56,885 nt of DNA from an uncultured Eubacteriales bacterium (GCA_934394585.1 CAKRQU010000010.1:1-56885); one strand, 5' to 3'. Numbered from the stretch's first letter, positions 48,261 through 56,885 are shown. The notes: generated by a model not told the origin, from the sequence alone. Made by a program: numbers and translations.

Positions 48261-50903
48261 TTATACGTCGCGTCGCGCGGAAATTTCGTATCTGCCGCAG
48301 GGGAGCGCGAGCTTTATTCTGCCGAGACTTGCGGGTGAGAATTTTGCGGATTTTCCGTTCACGGTGACGGCGTCCGAAAGCGGAGTGCCGTCGGCTCCGT
48401 CGAAAACGTCGGAGAGCAGTGCGGGCAGGAAAAGCGTGGCATGCGAGCCGGACGGCACCGTTATATGCAGGTGCAGTTCTTTTCCGTCGTTTTCAAAATC
48501 GGATACGGCTTTTCCGTTCGGAGTATTTACGCGGCAACGAACCTTTTCTATTCCGCATCCTACGGCGGGGCGGAGTATTATATGCCTGTATGCGGGCATA
48601 TCGTCATCGGCACATACGCCGCCGATATATTTATAGAAAAATGCGGAAATATCGGAAAACATGTGATGATTGCGCGAGCCGAGCCCGTTCCAGCATTCCC
48701 AGAGTGTATTTGCCCCCATATCTATCCAGTGCCTGTAGCTCGGGAATGTCGGATTTTCTATTATGCGGAGCGCTTCTTTTATCTCGCCGCACATACCGAG
48801 CGCATTGAAAACGGCTTTGTTTCCGAGTACGCCGAAATCGAGATGCCCGCCTGCCGCGGCTATCTGCTCCTTCAGCTTTGCCGAAAGCGGCGCGTATTCG
48901 CCTTCGTTGCAGAGCCCGTGATATATCATGGCGCCCGTCGCCGTCTGGCAATCGCCTTTTACAGTGTGCGTGGCTTCGTCGTATAATTCGCGTCGGAAAG
49001 CGGCTTTTACGTAGTCGGCGAGAGCCGTATATTTTTCTTTGTCTTCCTCATAGCCGAGTATGCCCGCAAAACGTGCCAGCGTGCGCAGTGCGCTGTGATA
49101 ATATGCCGTATCCGTCACGGCGAGCGGGCATTTGTACGAACCCATATTCACGCTTATCGCGGGACCTTCAAAAGGCGGACACCAGTCGCCCAGACCGTAA
49201 GCCACGATGCCGCTTGTCGACATCTGCGTGATATGCGAGCAGTGGCGGCGGAGCATATCGTAGTTTTCTCTGATATATTTTTTGTCGCCCGTCGCGCGGT
49301 AGAGAAATGCAGGGGAATCGACTATTGTGCTCGCCCAGTCGGGACCGTTCAGCGAATTATAACCCCATCCCGTGGAGGGTACCACGCAGGGAATGGCGCC
49401 CGCGGGCGTCTGTGCGTCGCGCAGGTCGAGCAGCCATCTGTCCATAAACTGATCCGCGGCGAAATTTATCAGTATCTGCTCGCTGGAAAATCCCGCGTCG
49501 CCTATCCAAGCCGTTTTTTCACGCACGGCATCGGAGGAAAACGTATTCATCGTGCATGAGCGCGTCGATTCGATGCACATTTTCTGGAGCTTGTTTATGA
49601 TTTCATCAGAGGTTTCGAATTCGCCGCGGGCATCGAGATCGTTTGAAAGCGAAAGCGCGGTCACATCGGAAAGCATGCGGTTTTCATCCCCGCCCGAAAT
49701 TTCCACATACTGAAAACCGTGATATGTAAATTCGGAATGCCATGTTTCCGGTTCATCGCTTTTTTTGGTATAAACCTCCGTCTGGAAGGTATAATTTTTT
49801 ATAAAACAGCTGAGCGGCCACTGCGTGAGCTTGCCTTCCTCATCGATGAGATCGCAGTAGCGTATGGTGATTTTGTCGCCTTTTTTGCCGCGCAGAGTGA
49901 GCAGACATACTCCCGCCTGATTTTGCCCTATGTCGAAAAGCGTTTTTCCGTCGTAGCAGCGCATGCTTACCGCAGGGCGACGGCGGTAAAGCTTTATCGG
50001 TTCAAATTCCATTACGGAAAGTTCGCCGCCCACGGGACGTATCATGCGCGCATTTTTCCAAGTGTCGCCGCATACAAATCCGTAAGTATCCCAGCCGGGC
50101 ATTTCGAGATTTGCATCGTATTCCTCGCCGTGGCGTATGCCGTTGAAGATTATAGGTCCGCGTGAGCTTTGCCATGATGTATCGCTTATCACGATATCCT
50201 TTTCGCCGTTTTCGTATTCTATATGTATTTCGCATATCATTTTCGGCACATCGCGCCATGTGGCAAAACGCGACTGCCACGGATCTTCCGTAAAGCAATT
50301 GTAAAATCCGTTTCCGAGTACCACGCCTATCGCGTTGTTTTCGCAAAGTTTATCCGTCACATCAAAAGCGCGGTAAAAAGTATGCTTGCTGTAATCGGTA
50401 TACGGTATGGAAAGAAACTCTTCGTTTACGCGCTTTCCGTTTATCGTGCAGACAAAATAGCCGAGCCCGCATATATAGAGCATGGCATTTTTTATCTTGC
50501 CGGAAAGAGAAAATTCCTTTCTCAGATAAGGCGCCGCGAGCGCGTCGTCGCGATTGCGCAGAAAATGCCCCGTTATCCAGCGCGCCTGCCATGCTGTTCC
50601 CATTTTGCCGGTACGAAAATGCGTTTTTGCGGAAGATACCGTGCCGCATTCATCCGTGATTTCCACGCGGCAGGTATATTTTTTCATCGGGGAAAGCGGC
50701 ATATCCATATATATGCCGTGGCGGTTTTCGCTTTCCGCTTCGGAATGCCAGATCTCCGTGCCCTTTTCATCGGATACGCTTATCGCATAGCTTTTCTGAT
50801 GCTCGCTCTCATCTCCCTCGGTCTGCCATGAAAAAAAGGCAGGCTTGTCTATCACGGGAGAAAGGAGATTATTTACTCTTAACGAATTTTCTGTTATTTT
50901 CAT
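48261..50903 (-). CDS. glycoside hydrolase family 78 (alpha-L-rhamnosidase)
   Basis: 880 residues with the GH78 order of domains. An N-terminal Ig-like/Bac_rhamnosid_N region (about 1-300) has ARWITG and LYICGLGYFVCTINGKRVNE, then a beta-sandwich. The (alpha/alpha)6 barrel is at about 400-760, with AVREKTAWIGDAGFSSEQ (general-acid Glu), NGPDWASTIV, GDWCPPF and ANTLWECWNG (general-base Glu). The C-terminal beta domain ends near residue 880. No signal peptide, so it is likely intracellular and acts on imported rhamnosyl oligosaccharides such as pectin fragments or flavonoid glycosides. AAAGGAA precedes the ATG. Confidence 0.95.
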   Translation of the reverse strand: MKITENSLRVNNLLSPVIDKPAFFSWQTEGDESEHQKSYAISVSDEKGTEIWHSEAESENRHGIYMDMPLSPMKKYTCRVEITDECGTVSSAKTHFRTGKMGTAWQARWITGHFLRNRDDALAAPYLRKEFSLSGKIKNAMLYICGLGYFVCTINGKRVNEEFLSIPYTDYSKHTFYRAFDVTDKLCENNAIGVVLGNGFYNCFTEDPWQSRFATWRDVPKMICEIHIEYENGEKDIVISDTSWQSSRGPIIFNGIRHGEEYDANLEMPGWDTYGFVCGDTWKNARMIRPVGGELSVMEFEPIKLYRRRPAVSMRCYDGKTLFDIGQNQAGVCLLTLRGKKGDKITIRYCDLIDEEGKLTQWPLSCFIKNYTFQTEVYTKKSDEPETWHSEFTYHGFQYVEISGGDENRMLSDVTALSLSNDLDARGEFETSDEIINKLQKMCIESTRSCTMNTFSSDAVREKTAWIGDAGFSSEQILINFAADQFMDRWLLDLRDAQTPAGAIPCVVPSTGWGYNSLNGPDWASTIVDSPAFLYRATGDKKYIRENYDMLRRHCSHITQMSTSGIVAYGLGDWCPPFEGPAISVNMGSYKCPLAVTDTAYYHSALRTLARFAGILGYEEDKEKYTALADYVKAAFRRELYDEATHTVKGDCQTATGAMIYHGLCNEGEYAPLSAKLKEQIAAAGGHLDFGVLGNKAVFNALGMCGEIKEALRIIENPTFPSYRHWIDMGANTLWECWNGLGSRNHHMFSDISAFFYKYIGGVCADDDMPAYRHIILRPAVGCGIEKVRCRVNTPNGKAVSDFENDGKELHLHITVPSGSHATLFLPALLSDVFDGADGTPLSDAVTVNGKSAKFSPASLGRIKLALPCGRYEISARRDV

Positions 50904-50935
50904 TTTGAAAATTCCTTTCGGTTTTTGTCACCTAC

Positions 50936-50964
50936 AGTTTAGCAAAAAAATCCGATAAAATCAA
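50936..50964 (-). promoter_or_regulatory. promoter of the GH78 gene
   Basis: Minus-strand TTGATT (50964-50959), 17-base spacer, TAAACT (50941-50936), just over 30 bases before the start codon. Confidence 0.6.
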
Positions 50965-51024
50965 TGACAATACCGAAAAAAGAAGGGATAATACAATATA
51001 TTGACGTATAATTTCAATATCGGT

Positions 51025-51053
51025 TTGACAAAGATGCGGATTTTTGGTAAAAT
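51025..51053 (+). promoter_or_regulatory. promoter of the DUF6056-like gene
   Basis: TTGACA (51025-51030), 17-base spacer, TAAAAT (51048-51053), about 25 bases before the TTG start. Confidence 0.8.
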
Positions 51054-51077
51054 ATCGTAAAAGGGGATGAGAAAATT

Positions 51078-52694
51078 TTGAGAGCGATAAATTTTGCAAA
51101 AAAGAATTATCATACTGCCGTGTTTTTGCTTTTCTTGATATTTGTCGCTGTGACGATGCATTTTACCGTGGCTTTCGGCGATGATTATTATTACGGCTCA
51201 TTTTTCTACGATGGTTTTCGCGGATTCGTGAATGAAAATATATATCACTATATGAAAACAAACGGGCGCGCATTTGTGCATCTGCTCGATGAATTTATTC
51301 TCGCGGGAAATCAGATGGCGGCATGGCATATATTCGGCACGCTGTGCATCGCCGCGGAGACTTTTCTCTCTGCATATGTCGGCGCCGCCGCATACAAAAA
51401 CGGAATGAAAACCGAAAAATTCCGCGTGGCGCTCACACTTTCGTGCCTGCTTTTTTCTTTTATCCCACTCGATATCGCGCGGCAGAGCATTTACTGGGCT
51501 ACGGGCGCGCTGAATTATCTTTTTCCCGCTGTTTTGCTCATGGCACTCATTGCGTCGGCGCTGAAAAGCGAAGAAAAGGGAAAATACGGTGCCGCTTTCC
51601 CCATAACAGCTTTTTTCTGCGCTTTTTCCACGGAGCAATGCTCAGCAGGCGCGATCGCCGTGGTGATTTACTCGTTTATTCTCCGCCTGAAAAAGCGTAA
51701 AAAACCCGATGCGGCTATGTATGCGGCGATTTTCACCGCCCTGTGCGGATTTTGCCTGCTTTTTCTCGCCCCGGGCAATGCCGAAAGGATGACATATTAT
51801 CCGGATTTCTACGCCAAGCCTTTTATTAACAGGATAGTATCGAATATCCCCACGGTGGCAAACGGTATCACTGGCAAAAACGGCATGGGGACGGCGCTGG
51901 CTATGCTTTTTGCGTGCCATGGCGCTGTGCTTTTTGCCGATACGGCAAAGAGAAAAAAGCCGATTTTGCTTGTGCCGCTCATGCTCTGCGTCACTGCGGC
52001 TGTTTTCATTATCGCCGATGGGAAAAGCCGTGCCGCGATGACGGCGCGTGTGCTTGTATGTGCCGCGGCTTTGCTCGCTGTTCTTGTAAGAAAGATAAAA
52101 TTGTTTTTCACGGCGGGCGATAACGGGGCGTTTTTCATATTGCTTTCGGTGGCATTGCAGCTTTGCATGCTTGTTTCGCCGGAATACGGCGGGCGCACGG
52201 TGCTCGTTTCCGTATTGCTCGTTTCCCCCGCGATTACGGATTATGTCTGCATTTCGGAAAATGCGGCATGGCAGGCGGGAATGCTTTCGCTCGTATGCGC
52301 GGTATGCTTCGGGATTTCCGATGTGGGATATCCGGCGGCGGGGCTCGCTTTGGCGGCACTGCTGTGCGGGGCGGTATTTGCCGCAAAAAAGCGCCGCGGT
52401 TTCGTGCTTGCCGCCTGCCTAATTGCGGCATGCGTATTCTGCTTTTACAGTATGCTCGGATTTGCGCGGGGATACGGCGAAAACTATGCCATACACAAAG
52501 AAAATGCCGCCGCTGTGCGCGAATGGAAAGGAGCGGGCGATACCTCGGCGCCGCTTTATCTGAAATATCTCAAAAACGGCGAATACAAATATATCATGCC
52601 TTATGACAATGTGCCGTATCATTGGAATTATTATAAAATATACAATCACATACCGCTCGAAACGGAAATGATATTTGATTTTCCTGATGCGTGA
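51078..52694 (+). CDS. polytopic membrane protein, DUF6056-like
   Basis: 538 residues starting at a TTG (GGGGATG upstream is a weak ribosome-binding site; no better start is in frame). Around 11-12 hydrophobic helices are visible. After the first helix, FGDDYYYGSFFYDGF forms an acidic-aromatic loop, and the segment RQSIYWATGALNYLFPAVLL is characteristic of DUF6056 proteins. The overall plan (Asp pair after the first helix, many helices, short C-terminal extracytoplasmic part) recalls GT-C glycosyltransferases, but the sugar and acceptor are unknown. It is transcribed divergently from GH78. Confidence 0.75.
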   Translation: MRAINFAKKNYHTAVFLLFLIFVAVTMHFTVAFGDDYYYGSFFYDGFRGFVNENIYHYMKTNGRAFVHLLDEFILAGNQMAAWHIFGTLCIAAETFLSAYVGAAAYKNGMKTEKFRVALTLSCLLFSFIPLDIARQSIYWATGALNYLFPAVLLMALIASALKSEEKGKYGAAFPITAFFCAFSTEQCSAGAIAVVIYSFILRLKKRKKPDAAMYAAIFTALCGFCLLFLAPGNAERMTYYPDFYAKPFINRIVSNIPTVANGITGKNGMGTALAMLFACHGAVLFADTAKRKKPILLVPLMLCVTAAVFIIADGKSRAAMTARVLVCAAALLAVLVRKIKLFFTAGDNGAFFILLSVALQLCMLVSPEYGGRTVLVSVLLVSPAITDYVCISENAAWQAGMLSLVCAVCFGISDVGYPAAGLALAALLCGAVFAAKKRRGFVLAACLIAACVFCFYSMLGFARGYGENYAIHKENAAAVREWKGAGDTSAPLYLKYLKNGEYKYIMPYDNVPYHWNYYKIYNHIPLETEMIFDFPDA

Positions 52695-52709
52695 GGGGAC
52701 GGAGGTTTT

Positions 52710-53668
52710 TTAAAAAGAAAAGAAGGCAAAAGAAGCGGGCGGCGCATGCCGCCCGTGTTTTGTTTTTCTTTTCGCAAAGAAATCAAGCAATGTGCGAAGC
52801 ACGTTGCTTCGGCTCCTTTGTGTAAAGGGAGCTCCCGACGCAAGTCGGGTGAGGGATTGTTCTTCTCCCGCAGGAGAAACGTGGTTGCGCTTTTTATAAA
52901 AACGCAGGAAATTTCTCATCCCCTGCGAGGGAGGACGAGGGTCGCGCTTTTCACTGACGAAGAGGAGGGTTCAGGGTGGCGGAGCCACCTCTGAACGGCG
53001 TCGCCGAGACGGAGTCAGCGGCAAAAGTCATCAAAGGAAGGCTCCTCGCCCTCCTTTGCAAACTACCTCGCACCCCGTCGAGTCAGCCGCAAAAAGTAAT
53101 GCGCGGCAAGTAAGTGCTATAGATAGCAAAATAAAAAGCTTTTGTCTATCTCTCCGCATATCATCAGCCATACCGCGCGTGCGAACATAGCGCCCGCAAA
53201 AAGCGAGCAGATTCGACGGGGTGGGTGGTGCCACGCCATGGCTTTTGATACACATCCCGCTATAAGCTAAACTCCGACTACGCGAGCATGGCTTGATGGA
53301 CATCGAGTCGGGGCGGCTAAAGCCAAAATCTGAACAGGCAAAATCCCGTGTTAAGCGTGGGTCTGAACCATACTTCCGGCTTAGTCTGCGGTCGGACTGT
53401 TGGGGCAGTATGTTCGCACGAGTCGCCGCGAGGCGACAGAAGGTGTTTAAAAGAGGAATTGACACATACGCGCAGCGTGTGTGTCGGCGTCGCCGAGACA
53501 GGAGTTAATACTTTCCTCTTTTTGACTTTTGGTATACTCCGTCTCGGCGACGCCGTTCAGAGGTGGCTCCGCCACCCTGAACCCTCCTCTTCGTCAGTAA
53601 AAAGCGCGACCCCGTTTCTCGGTAGAGAAAGTATCTTCACCCACTTTTACGAAAAGCCACGGACACAC
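52710..53668. repeat. repeat island F between convergent DUF6056-like and DUF5131 genes
   Basis: It starts with GGGCGGC-gcat-GCCGCCC (about 52738-52755) and a T-rich tract, which may terminate the upstream gene. Next is the module GCAATGTGCGaaGCACGTTGC with CTCCCGACGCAAGTCGGG (52788-52885). The 55-base GGTGGC-gga-GCCACC module follows (52961-53015), then the core (53027-53523) and an inverted second copy of that module (53534-53592). A 144-codon open frame on the minus strand crosses the island but is not conserved in frame among copies. Confidence 0.9.
53027..53523 (+). repeat. dispersed repeat core / candidate structured ncRNA with terminator (copy F)
   Basis: Full core with interrupted terminator (arms end at 53523). 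CTCCGACT (53272-53279) pairs with AGTCGGGG (53306-53313); its fifth pair is G-C where copy B has G-U, and its second is U-G where B has C-G. This copy has the most changes elsewhere (GCGCCCGC for GTATGCCGC near 53190; TGTTGGGGCA for TGTCGGGGCA), so it may be decaying. Confidence 0.8.
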
Positions 53669-53695
53669 AAAAAGGCGCGATGACGCGCCTTTTTT
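53669..53695 (-). terminator. terminator of the vanY-DUF5131 operon
   Basis: AAAAAGGCGCG-atga-CGCGCCTTTTTT directly behind the stop codon at 53696; functional on the minus strand. Confidence 0.9.
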
Positions 53696-54412
53696 CTATT
53701 CAATATCTATGTTCGCTTTCTTAGCCTGAGCATGCTGAAATTTTCTCGGTATTCTGTATGTTTTGCCGTCTTTTATGAAGTTTGCTCCCGTTTGCTTGAA
53801 ATGAAAGGGAACACTCGCCCTTTCGCATTGATTGCGCAGGTCGAGCACCCATTCGTAATCGCATGGGCGGGCTTCGTTTCCCGATTCTCCGCCGCATATC
53901 ACGCCTTCTATTTTGTCGCAGAGATACGGCGAAAGATCTATTCTCGAAAGAAGCGGCTCGCAGATTATCATTTTGTGGCGTATTTTTGCTTTCAGAAAAA
54001 CGGGAAGCCGCCTTTTCGCTTCTTCATCGTTTTCCACCGTGCAGCATACTGTCACATTGGCATAGCCCTCGCCCCAGTTGTCCGGAATACATTCATTGAA
54101 CCTGAGAATACGCTTTGTTATTATCAGAAAATCGAGGTCGGGACGGCGGTAAATCATTTCCCAGCATTCACCGCGCCACGCGTCGGCTTTATCGAGAAAA
54201 AAATCCGATGTGAGGCAGGTATATACGGGTTCGCCGTCGGGCTGCAATTTATATGTGCCGTCGCGCGACAGGCGCAGCGGCAAATCAAAATCCGAATTTT
54301 TCGTTACCTTTTTGCTGTCTTTATCAAAGCGTGAATCCGTCCTGTAGACATAGCAATGCAGACAGCCCGCGCTGTATTTTTCGCAGCCGTGCCAAGGATT
54401 CCAAAGCGCCAT
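53696..54412 (-). CDS. DUF5131 family protein (phage Gp37/Gp68-like), possible radical-SAM-type enzyme
   Basis: 238 residues. The N-terminus has WNPWHGCEKYSAGCLHCYVY, with three Cys spaced C-x7-C-x2-C as in iron-sulfur sites of this family. Later motifs are YTCLTSDFFLDKADAWRGE, FLIITKRI, CTVENDEEAKRRLPV and GVICGGESGNEARPC. The reaction is not established; in phages relatives occur among DNA-modification genes. Here no phage gene is nearby. The start codon lies one base after the end of the VanY gene, with no clear ribosome-binding site, so it is probably translated by coupling. Confidence 0.87.
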   Translation of the reverse strand: MALWNPWHGCEKYSAGCLHCYVYRTDSRFDKDSKKVTKNSDFDLPLRLSRDGTYKLQPDGEPVYTCLTSDFFLDKADAWRGECWEMIYRRPDLDFLIITKRILRFNECIPDNWGEGYANVTVCCTVENDEEAKRRLPVFLKAKIRHKMIICEPLLSRIDLSPYLCDKIEGVICGGESGNEARPCDYEWVLDLRNQCERASVPFHFKQTGANFIKDGKTYRIPRKFQHAQAKKANIDIE

Positions 54413-54413
54413 T

Positions 54414-55547
54414 TTATTTTTTCACCGTAACGATGAAACCGTCTACGTTATTGCCGGAAACAGTGTATTCGCCGCTCGCGGGAACGGGAACGAATGTGAC
54501 GGAGTCCGACGATGCGGGATAATAATATATCAGATAATCCGCGCCGTCGCAGGTATATTCCAGCGGTTTGTCATCATAATTGTATTCGCGGCGGAGAAGA
54601 TCGATATATTCCTCGAGACAGAGATTGTTTTCTGTCATGTATGCGGCATGAGGCACGCCGACATAGCGGAAATGCCATGATTCATGCAGTATCTGAGTTA
54701 TTTCCACTTTGGCGCCGTCATAACGGAGGACAAAACCGTATTTTGCACAGTTTTTGAAAAGCCAGTCCTGCTGAGCCGTATTGAAATCCACTGTGGCTTT
54801 TTTATAGGTATATATTTTCAGATCTATCGCGAGTCCCGTGTGGTGTTCGCTGAAACCCGGATTTGTCGCATAAAATTTGCCTACGTCCTCGCCCATTTCT
54901 TCTATGGTACGTTTGTAAACGCTTTTCTGCCGCTCGTAATCGCGATAGCCGCTGGCTACGAGTATCATGTCGCTTTTTCCGTCTTCGCCTTTTTCAAAAG
55001 TTTCGGGCAGGGCGGCGCGCATATCCGTGAACATTTTATTCATGGGCGCGATGATATCGCGGCGCAGTTTTGCATCTATGCCGAGAACATAATTTGTATT
55101 GTATCCTTCCTGCCCCCAGAGAGAAACAACATCGCGCGATTCCTCTATGGCGGAAGGGAATTTGTATTCGGTGGAATTGTTTACGAGGATCAGTTTGCCT
55201 TTGTGAACATCGTCGGAAGAATAAGGCTTATTTACGAAATTTTTCTTCCATTCGGGAATCTCTGTCAGCGGATCGACTGTCTGCGCGGTATCCGCAGTGG
55301 TCGTGGACTCGGTAGTTTCCTCCTTGCCGCTTTTGCCGACGATGGCTTTCACCGTGAGCACGATGAGAGTTATTACTATGGCGACTATGAGAAGAAGCAC
55401 GAGCAGAGCCGCCATGCCTTCTTTATTCGGTTTGAATTTTATCTTTTTACGGGGGGCGTGATTGTTATTTGCGCCGCCGTTATTTTGCGATGAATTCATA
55501 TTGTAGCTTCTGTAATTGTTGTGTTCATTCTGAGGATCGAAGCTCAT
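54414..55547 (-). CDS. membrane-anchored D-alanyl-D-alanine carboxypeptidase (M15B, VanY type)
   Basis: 377 residues from the ATG at 55547 (GGAGG upstream). The N-terminal cytosolic segment is Asn-rich (NNYRSYNMNSSQNNGGANNN), followed by one membrane helix (about 46-67, MAALLVLLLIVAIVITLIVL) and a Thr-rich stretch. The VanY/M15B domain (about 145-310) has VASGYRDYERQ, zinc ligands in FSEHHTGLAIDLKI (His, Asp) and the catalytic Glu and zinc His in HESWHFRYVG. A final domain of about 60 residues is of unknown type. It trims D-Ala from peptidoglycan outside the cell; no vanHAX genes are nearby, so a resistance role is not implied. Confidence 0.92.
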   Translation of the reverse strand: MSFDPQNEHNNYRSYNMNSSQNNGGANNNHAPRKKIKFKPNKEGMAALLVLLLIVAIVITLIVLTVKAIVGKSGKEETTESTTTADTAQTVDPLTEIPEWKKNFVNKPYSSDDVHKGKLILVNNSTEYKFPSAIEESRDVVSLWGQEGYNTNYVLGIDAKLRRDIIAPMNKMFTDMRAALPETFEKGEDGKSDMILVASGYRDYERQKSVYKRTIEEMGEDVGKFYATNPGFSEHHTGLAIDLKIYTYKKATVDFNTAQQDWLFKNCAKYGFVLRYDGAKVEITQILHESWHFRYVGVPHAAYMTENNLCLEEYIDLLRREYNYDDKPLEYTCDGADYLIYYYPASSDSVTFVPVPASGEYTVSGNNVDGFIVTVKK

Positions 55548-55708
55548 TTTTTTAAACCTCCGTTTTTGCCCTGCGGCAATTATATTCATAGTATACCACA
55601 CATTTTCAAAAAAGTCCATAGCCTTTTTGATTTACATCCGATTTTGTATGTAATAATTTACGCGCACGAAAATATAATATTACAGATACGGAAAAGGAGG
55701 CGGGATAT

Positions 55709-56725
55709 TTGTTTTCATCTGCGAAATATGTCCGCACAAAAGCGATATGTTTTGCCGCGGCGCTGGCGCTTTGTTTTGTTTATATTACGGCTTCCGCCGC
55801 GGGACAAAAAAGCATTTATACGGGCGCGGACGGCAAAAGCTATATAAAATGGGTAGATTTCGGCATAACGGAAGCGGCGCTTTCCGACGCCGTGAAGCTG
55901 GGAATAAAAAGTCACGGCGAGGGGAAAGATTTCGGCATGACGGAAATTCTCGCCGCTCTCGGCGCGAAATACGGCGGAAATTTCTCGCGATACAAACGCG
56001 CGGATGCAAATGCGGCGTATGCCGCGCTTTCCGAAAATCCCGCCGCATTCAATGAAACGAAATATTATACATATTACCGCGAGGCTTACGGTGCGGTGCT
56101 TTCGGGATGGCTCGGCGAATATTCCGTTTACGAAAAAAACGACGGCAGATATACATACACGAAAAAATACGGTATGAAAGTTTTTTCGCCGATAGCCGCG
56201 GGCTATGCCTACAGTGATTATGACGATTTCGGCGCGGCACGTTCTTTCGGATACAAAAGGCGCCATCTCGGTCATGATATGCTCGGGAGCATAGGAACGC
56301 CTATAGTAGCCATGGAATCCGGCTATGTGGAGGCGATCGGCTGGAACAGATACGGCGGCTGGCGCGTGGGCGTACGCAGTTTTGACGGCAAACGCTATTA
56401 TTACTATGCACATCTGCGGAGAAATCATCCGTATTGTGATTTGTACGAAGGGAAAATAGTCACGGCGGGTGAGGTGATAGGTTATCTCGGCATGACGGGC
56501 TACAGCAGTGAAGAAAACAAAAACAATATAAATGTGCCGCATCTGCATATAGGTCTGCAACTGATATTCGATGAATCGCAAAAGGACGGAAACAATCAGA
56601 TATGGATAGATATGTACGGGATAACGAAATTTCTTTCCGCATACCGGAGCAAGGTGTATTACGATAAGGAAAAGGGCGAATTTTTCGCCGTGAATCCCAT
56701 AACGGATTTCTCCCTGCCGGATTGA
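55709..56725 (+). CDS. secreted M23 family metallopeptidase
   Basis: 338 residues from a TTG with AAGGAGG eight bases upstream. The signal peptide covers about 1-31 (FAAALALCFVYITASA). An N-terminal domain of about 120 residues has no known match. The LytM-type zinc peptidase domain (about 160-300) has YKRRHLGHDMLG (His and Asp ligands), GTPIVAMESGYV, YYYYAHL and VPHLHIGLQL (HxH). All catalytic residues are present, so an active peptidoglycan endopeptidase is expected. SpoIIQ-type roles are possible but not shown. A GC-rich hairpin of the repeat island follows. Confidence 0.9.
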   Translation: MFSSAKYVRTKAICFAAALALCFVYITASAAGQKSIYTGADGKSYIKWVDFGITEAALSDAVKLGIKSHGEGKDFGMTEILAALGAKYGGNFSRYKRADANAAYAALSENPAAFNETKYYTYYREAYGAVLSGWLGEYSVYEKNDGRYTYTKKYGMKVFSPIAAGYAYSDYDDFGAARSFGYKRRHLGHDMLGSIGTPIVAMESGYVEAIGWNRYGGWRVGVRSFDGKRYYYYAHLRRNHPYCDLYEGKIVTAGEVIGYLGMTGYSSEENKNNINVPHLHIGLQLIFDESQKDGNNQIWIDMYGITKFLSAYRSKVYYDKEKGEFFAVNPITDFSLPD

Positions 56726-56739
56726 GGTCGATAAGGAAA

Positions 56740-56885
56740 AAGAAGCGGGCGGCGTCTGCCGCCCGTGTTCTTTTGTCCTTGCGGTGGAAAAAGTTACTCT
56801 GTCCCCCTCGAGGGGACGAAGGTGTACTTTTGCGTGACCAAGAGGAGGGTTCAGGGTGGCGGAGCCACCTCTGAACGGCGTCGCC
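56740..56885. repeat. start of another repeat island (cut by window end)
   Basis: GCGGGCGGC-gtct-GCCGCCCGT (56745-56766) with a T-rich tract probably ends the M23 transcript. It is followed by one arm of the GTACTTTT hairpin split by the 55-base GGTGGC-gga-GCCACC module (56840-56885). The order matches the left side of the islands at 29775 and 52710, so a core copy may follow outside the window. Confidence 0.85.

Noticed and set aside
53031..53465. 144-codon open frame covering repeat island F, and similar frames of 60-140 codons in the other islands
   Set aside because: Upstream parts are read in different frames in different copies and cross hairpin modules; only the last ~33 codons share a frame. 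Composition follows the palindromes.
53696..54412. Prophage signalled by the Gp37/Gp68-like gene
   Set aside because: No integrase, capsid, terminase or lysis genes are present in the surrounding sequence.
54414..55547. Vancomycin resistance gene
   Set aside because: The protein is VanY-like in family only; no vanHAX, vanZ or vanRS genes are near, and such carboxypeptidases are common housekeeping enzymes.

Overview
The window looks like a chromosomal segment of an anaerobic, endospore-forming, Gram-positive bacterium of the class Clostridia, probably an uncultured gut Oscillospirales-like lineage. Supporting signs are a sporulation gene (yunB), a FakA/DegV fatty-acid kinase pair, an ECF-type vitamin transporter S component, an RlmA/YlmH pair, several lipoproteins and membrane-anchored enzymes with Thr-rich linkers, carbohydrate-active enzymes for fucose and rhamnose (GH95, GH78), frequent TTG/GTG starts, heavy use of the ATA isoleucine codon, and good sigma-A type promoters with 17-base spacers. 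The lineage is inferred from gene content only.

Layout. 1-250: end of a dispersed repeat. 256-7412: a TetR regulator divergent from a six-gene aromatic amino acid operon (pheA-aroB-aroC-aroA-tyrA-aroF). 8145-11895: yunB and three lipoprotein genes on the minus strand. 12008-16204: a gene remnant, a 37-residue acidic peptide and a 1270-residue secreted protein. 16543-20679: a hexosamine operon in which phosphoglucosamine mutase carries an N-terminal HTH domain, followed by a GlmU-like beta-helix acyltransferase and glmS. 21128-25942: an M3 peptidase, a flavin-reductase-like protein, an ECF S component, an AI-2E family permease and tRNA-Arg(CCU). 26095-29718: GH95 fucosidase, membrane-bound HTH regulator, histidine phosphatase. 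30653-38029: DacF, an esterase lipoprotein, a MITE-like element, a DUF3021-like membrane protein, DegV-FakA. 38045-46145: a heterodimeric ABC exporter, an amidase, RlmA, YlmH and a polysaccharide deacetylase. 46336-52694: M28 peptidase, GNAT, GH78 rhamnosidase and a DUF6056-like membrane protein. 53696-56725: DUF5131, VanY-type carboxypeptidase and an M23 peptidase.

The most unusual content lies between the genes. A core of about 420 bases recurs five times in full (7551, 29902, 37243, 42165, 53027) and once as a tail at base 1. It is present in both orientations and four of the five full copies sit in convergent gaps. Read in one direction it starts with a conserved hairpin, contains several helices with compensatory or wobble changes between copies, has a GCGA tetraloop hairpin near its end, and runs into an intrinsic terminator. 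I read it as a candidate structured non-coding RNA that is dispersed like a mobile element. Smaller palindromic modules are nested in and around it, and one copy has lost its terminator by what looks like a deletion between inverted repeats.

Two themes link the genes: cell-envelope building and remodelling (GlmM/GlmS, DacF, VanY, amidase, M23, deacetylase, lipoproteins) and primary metabolism (chorismate pathway, fatty-acid activation, sugar release). No phage, CRISPR array, rRNA or replication origin was seen.
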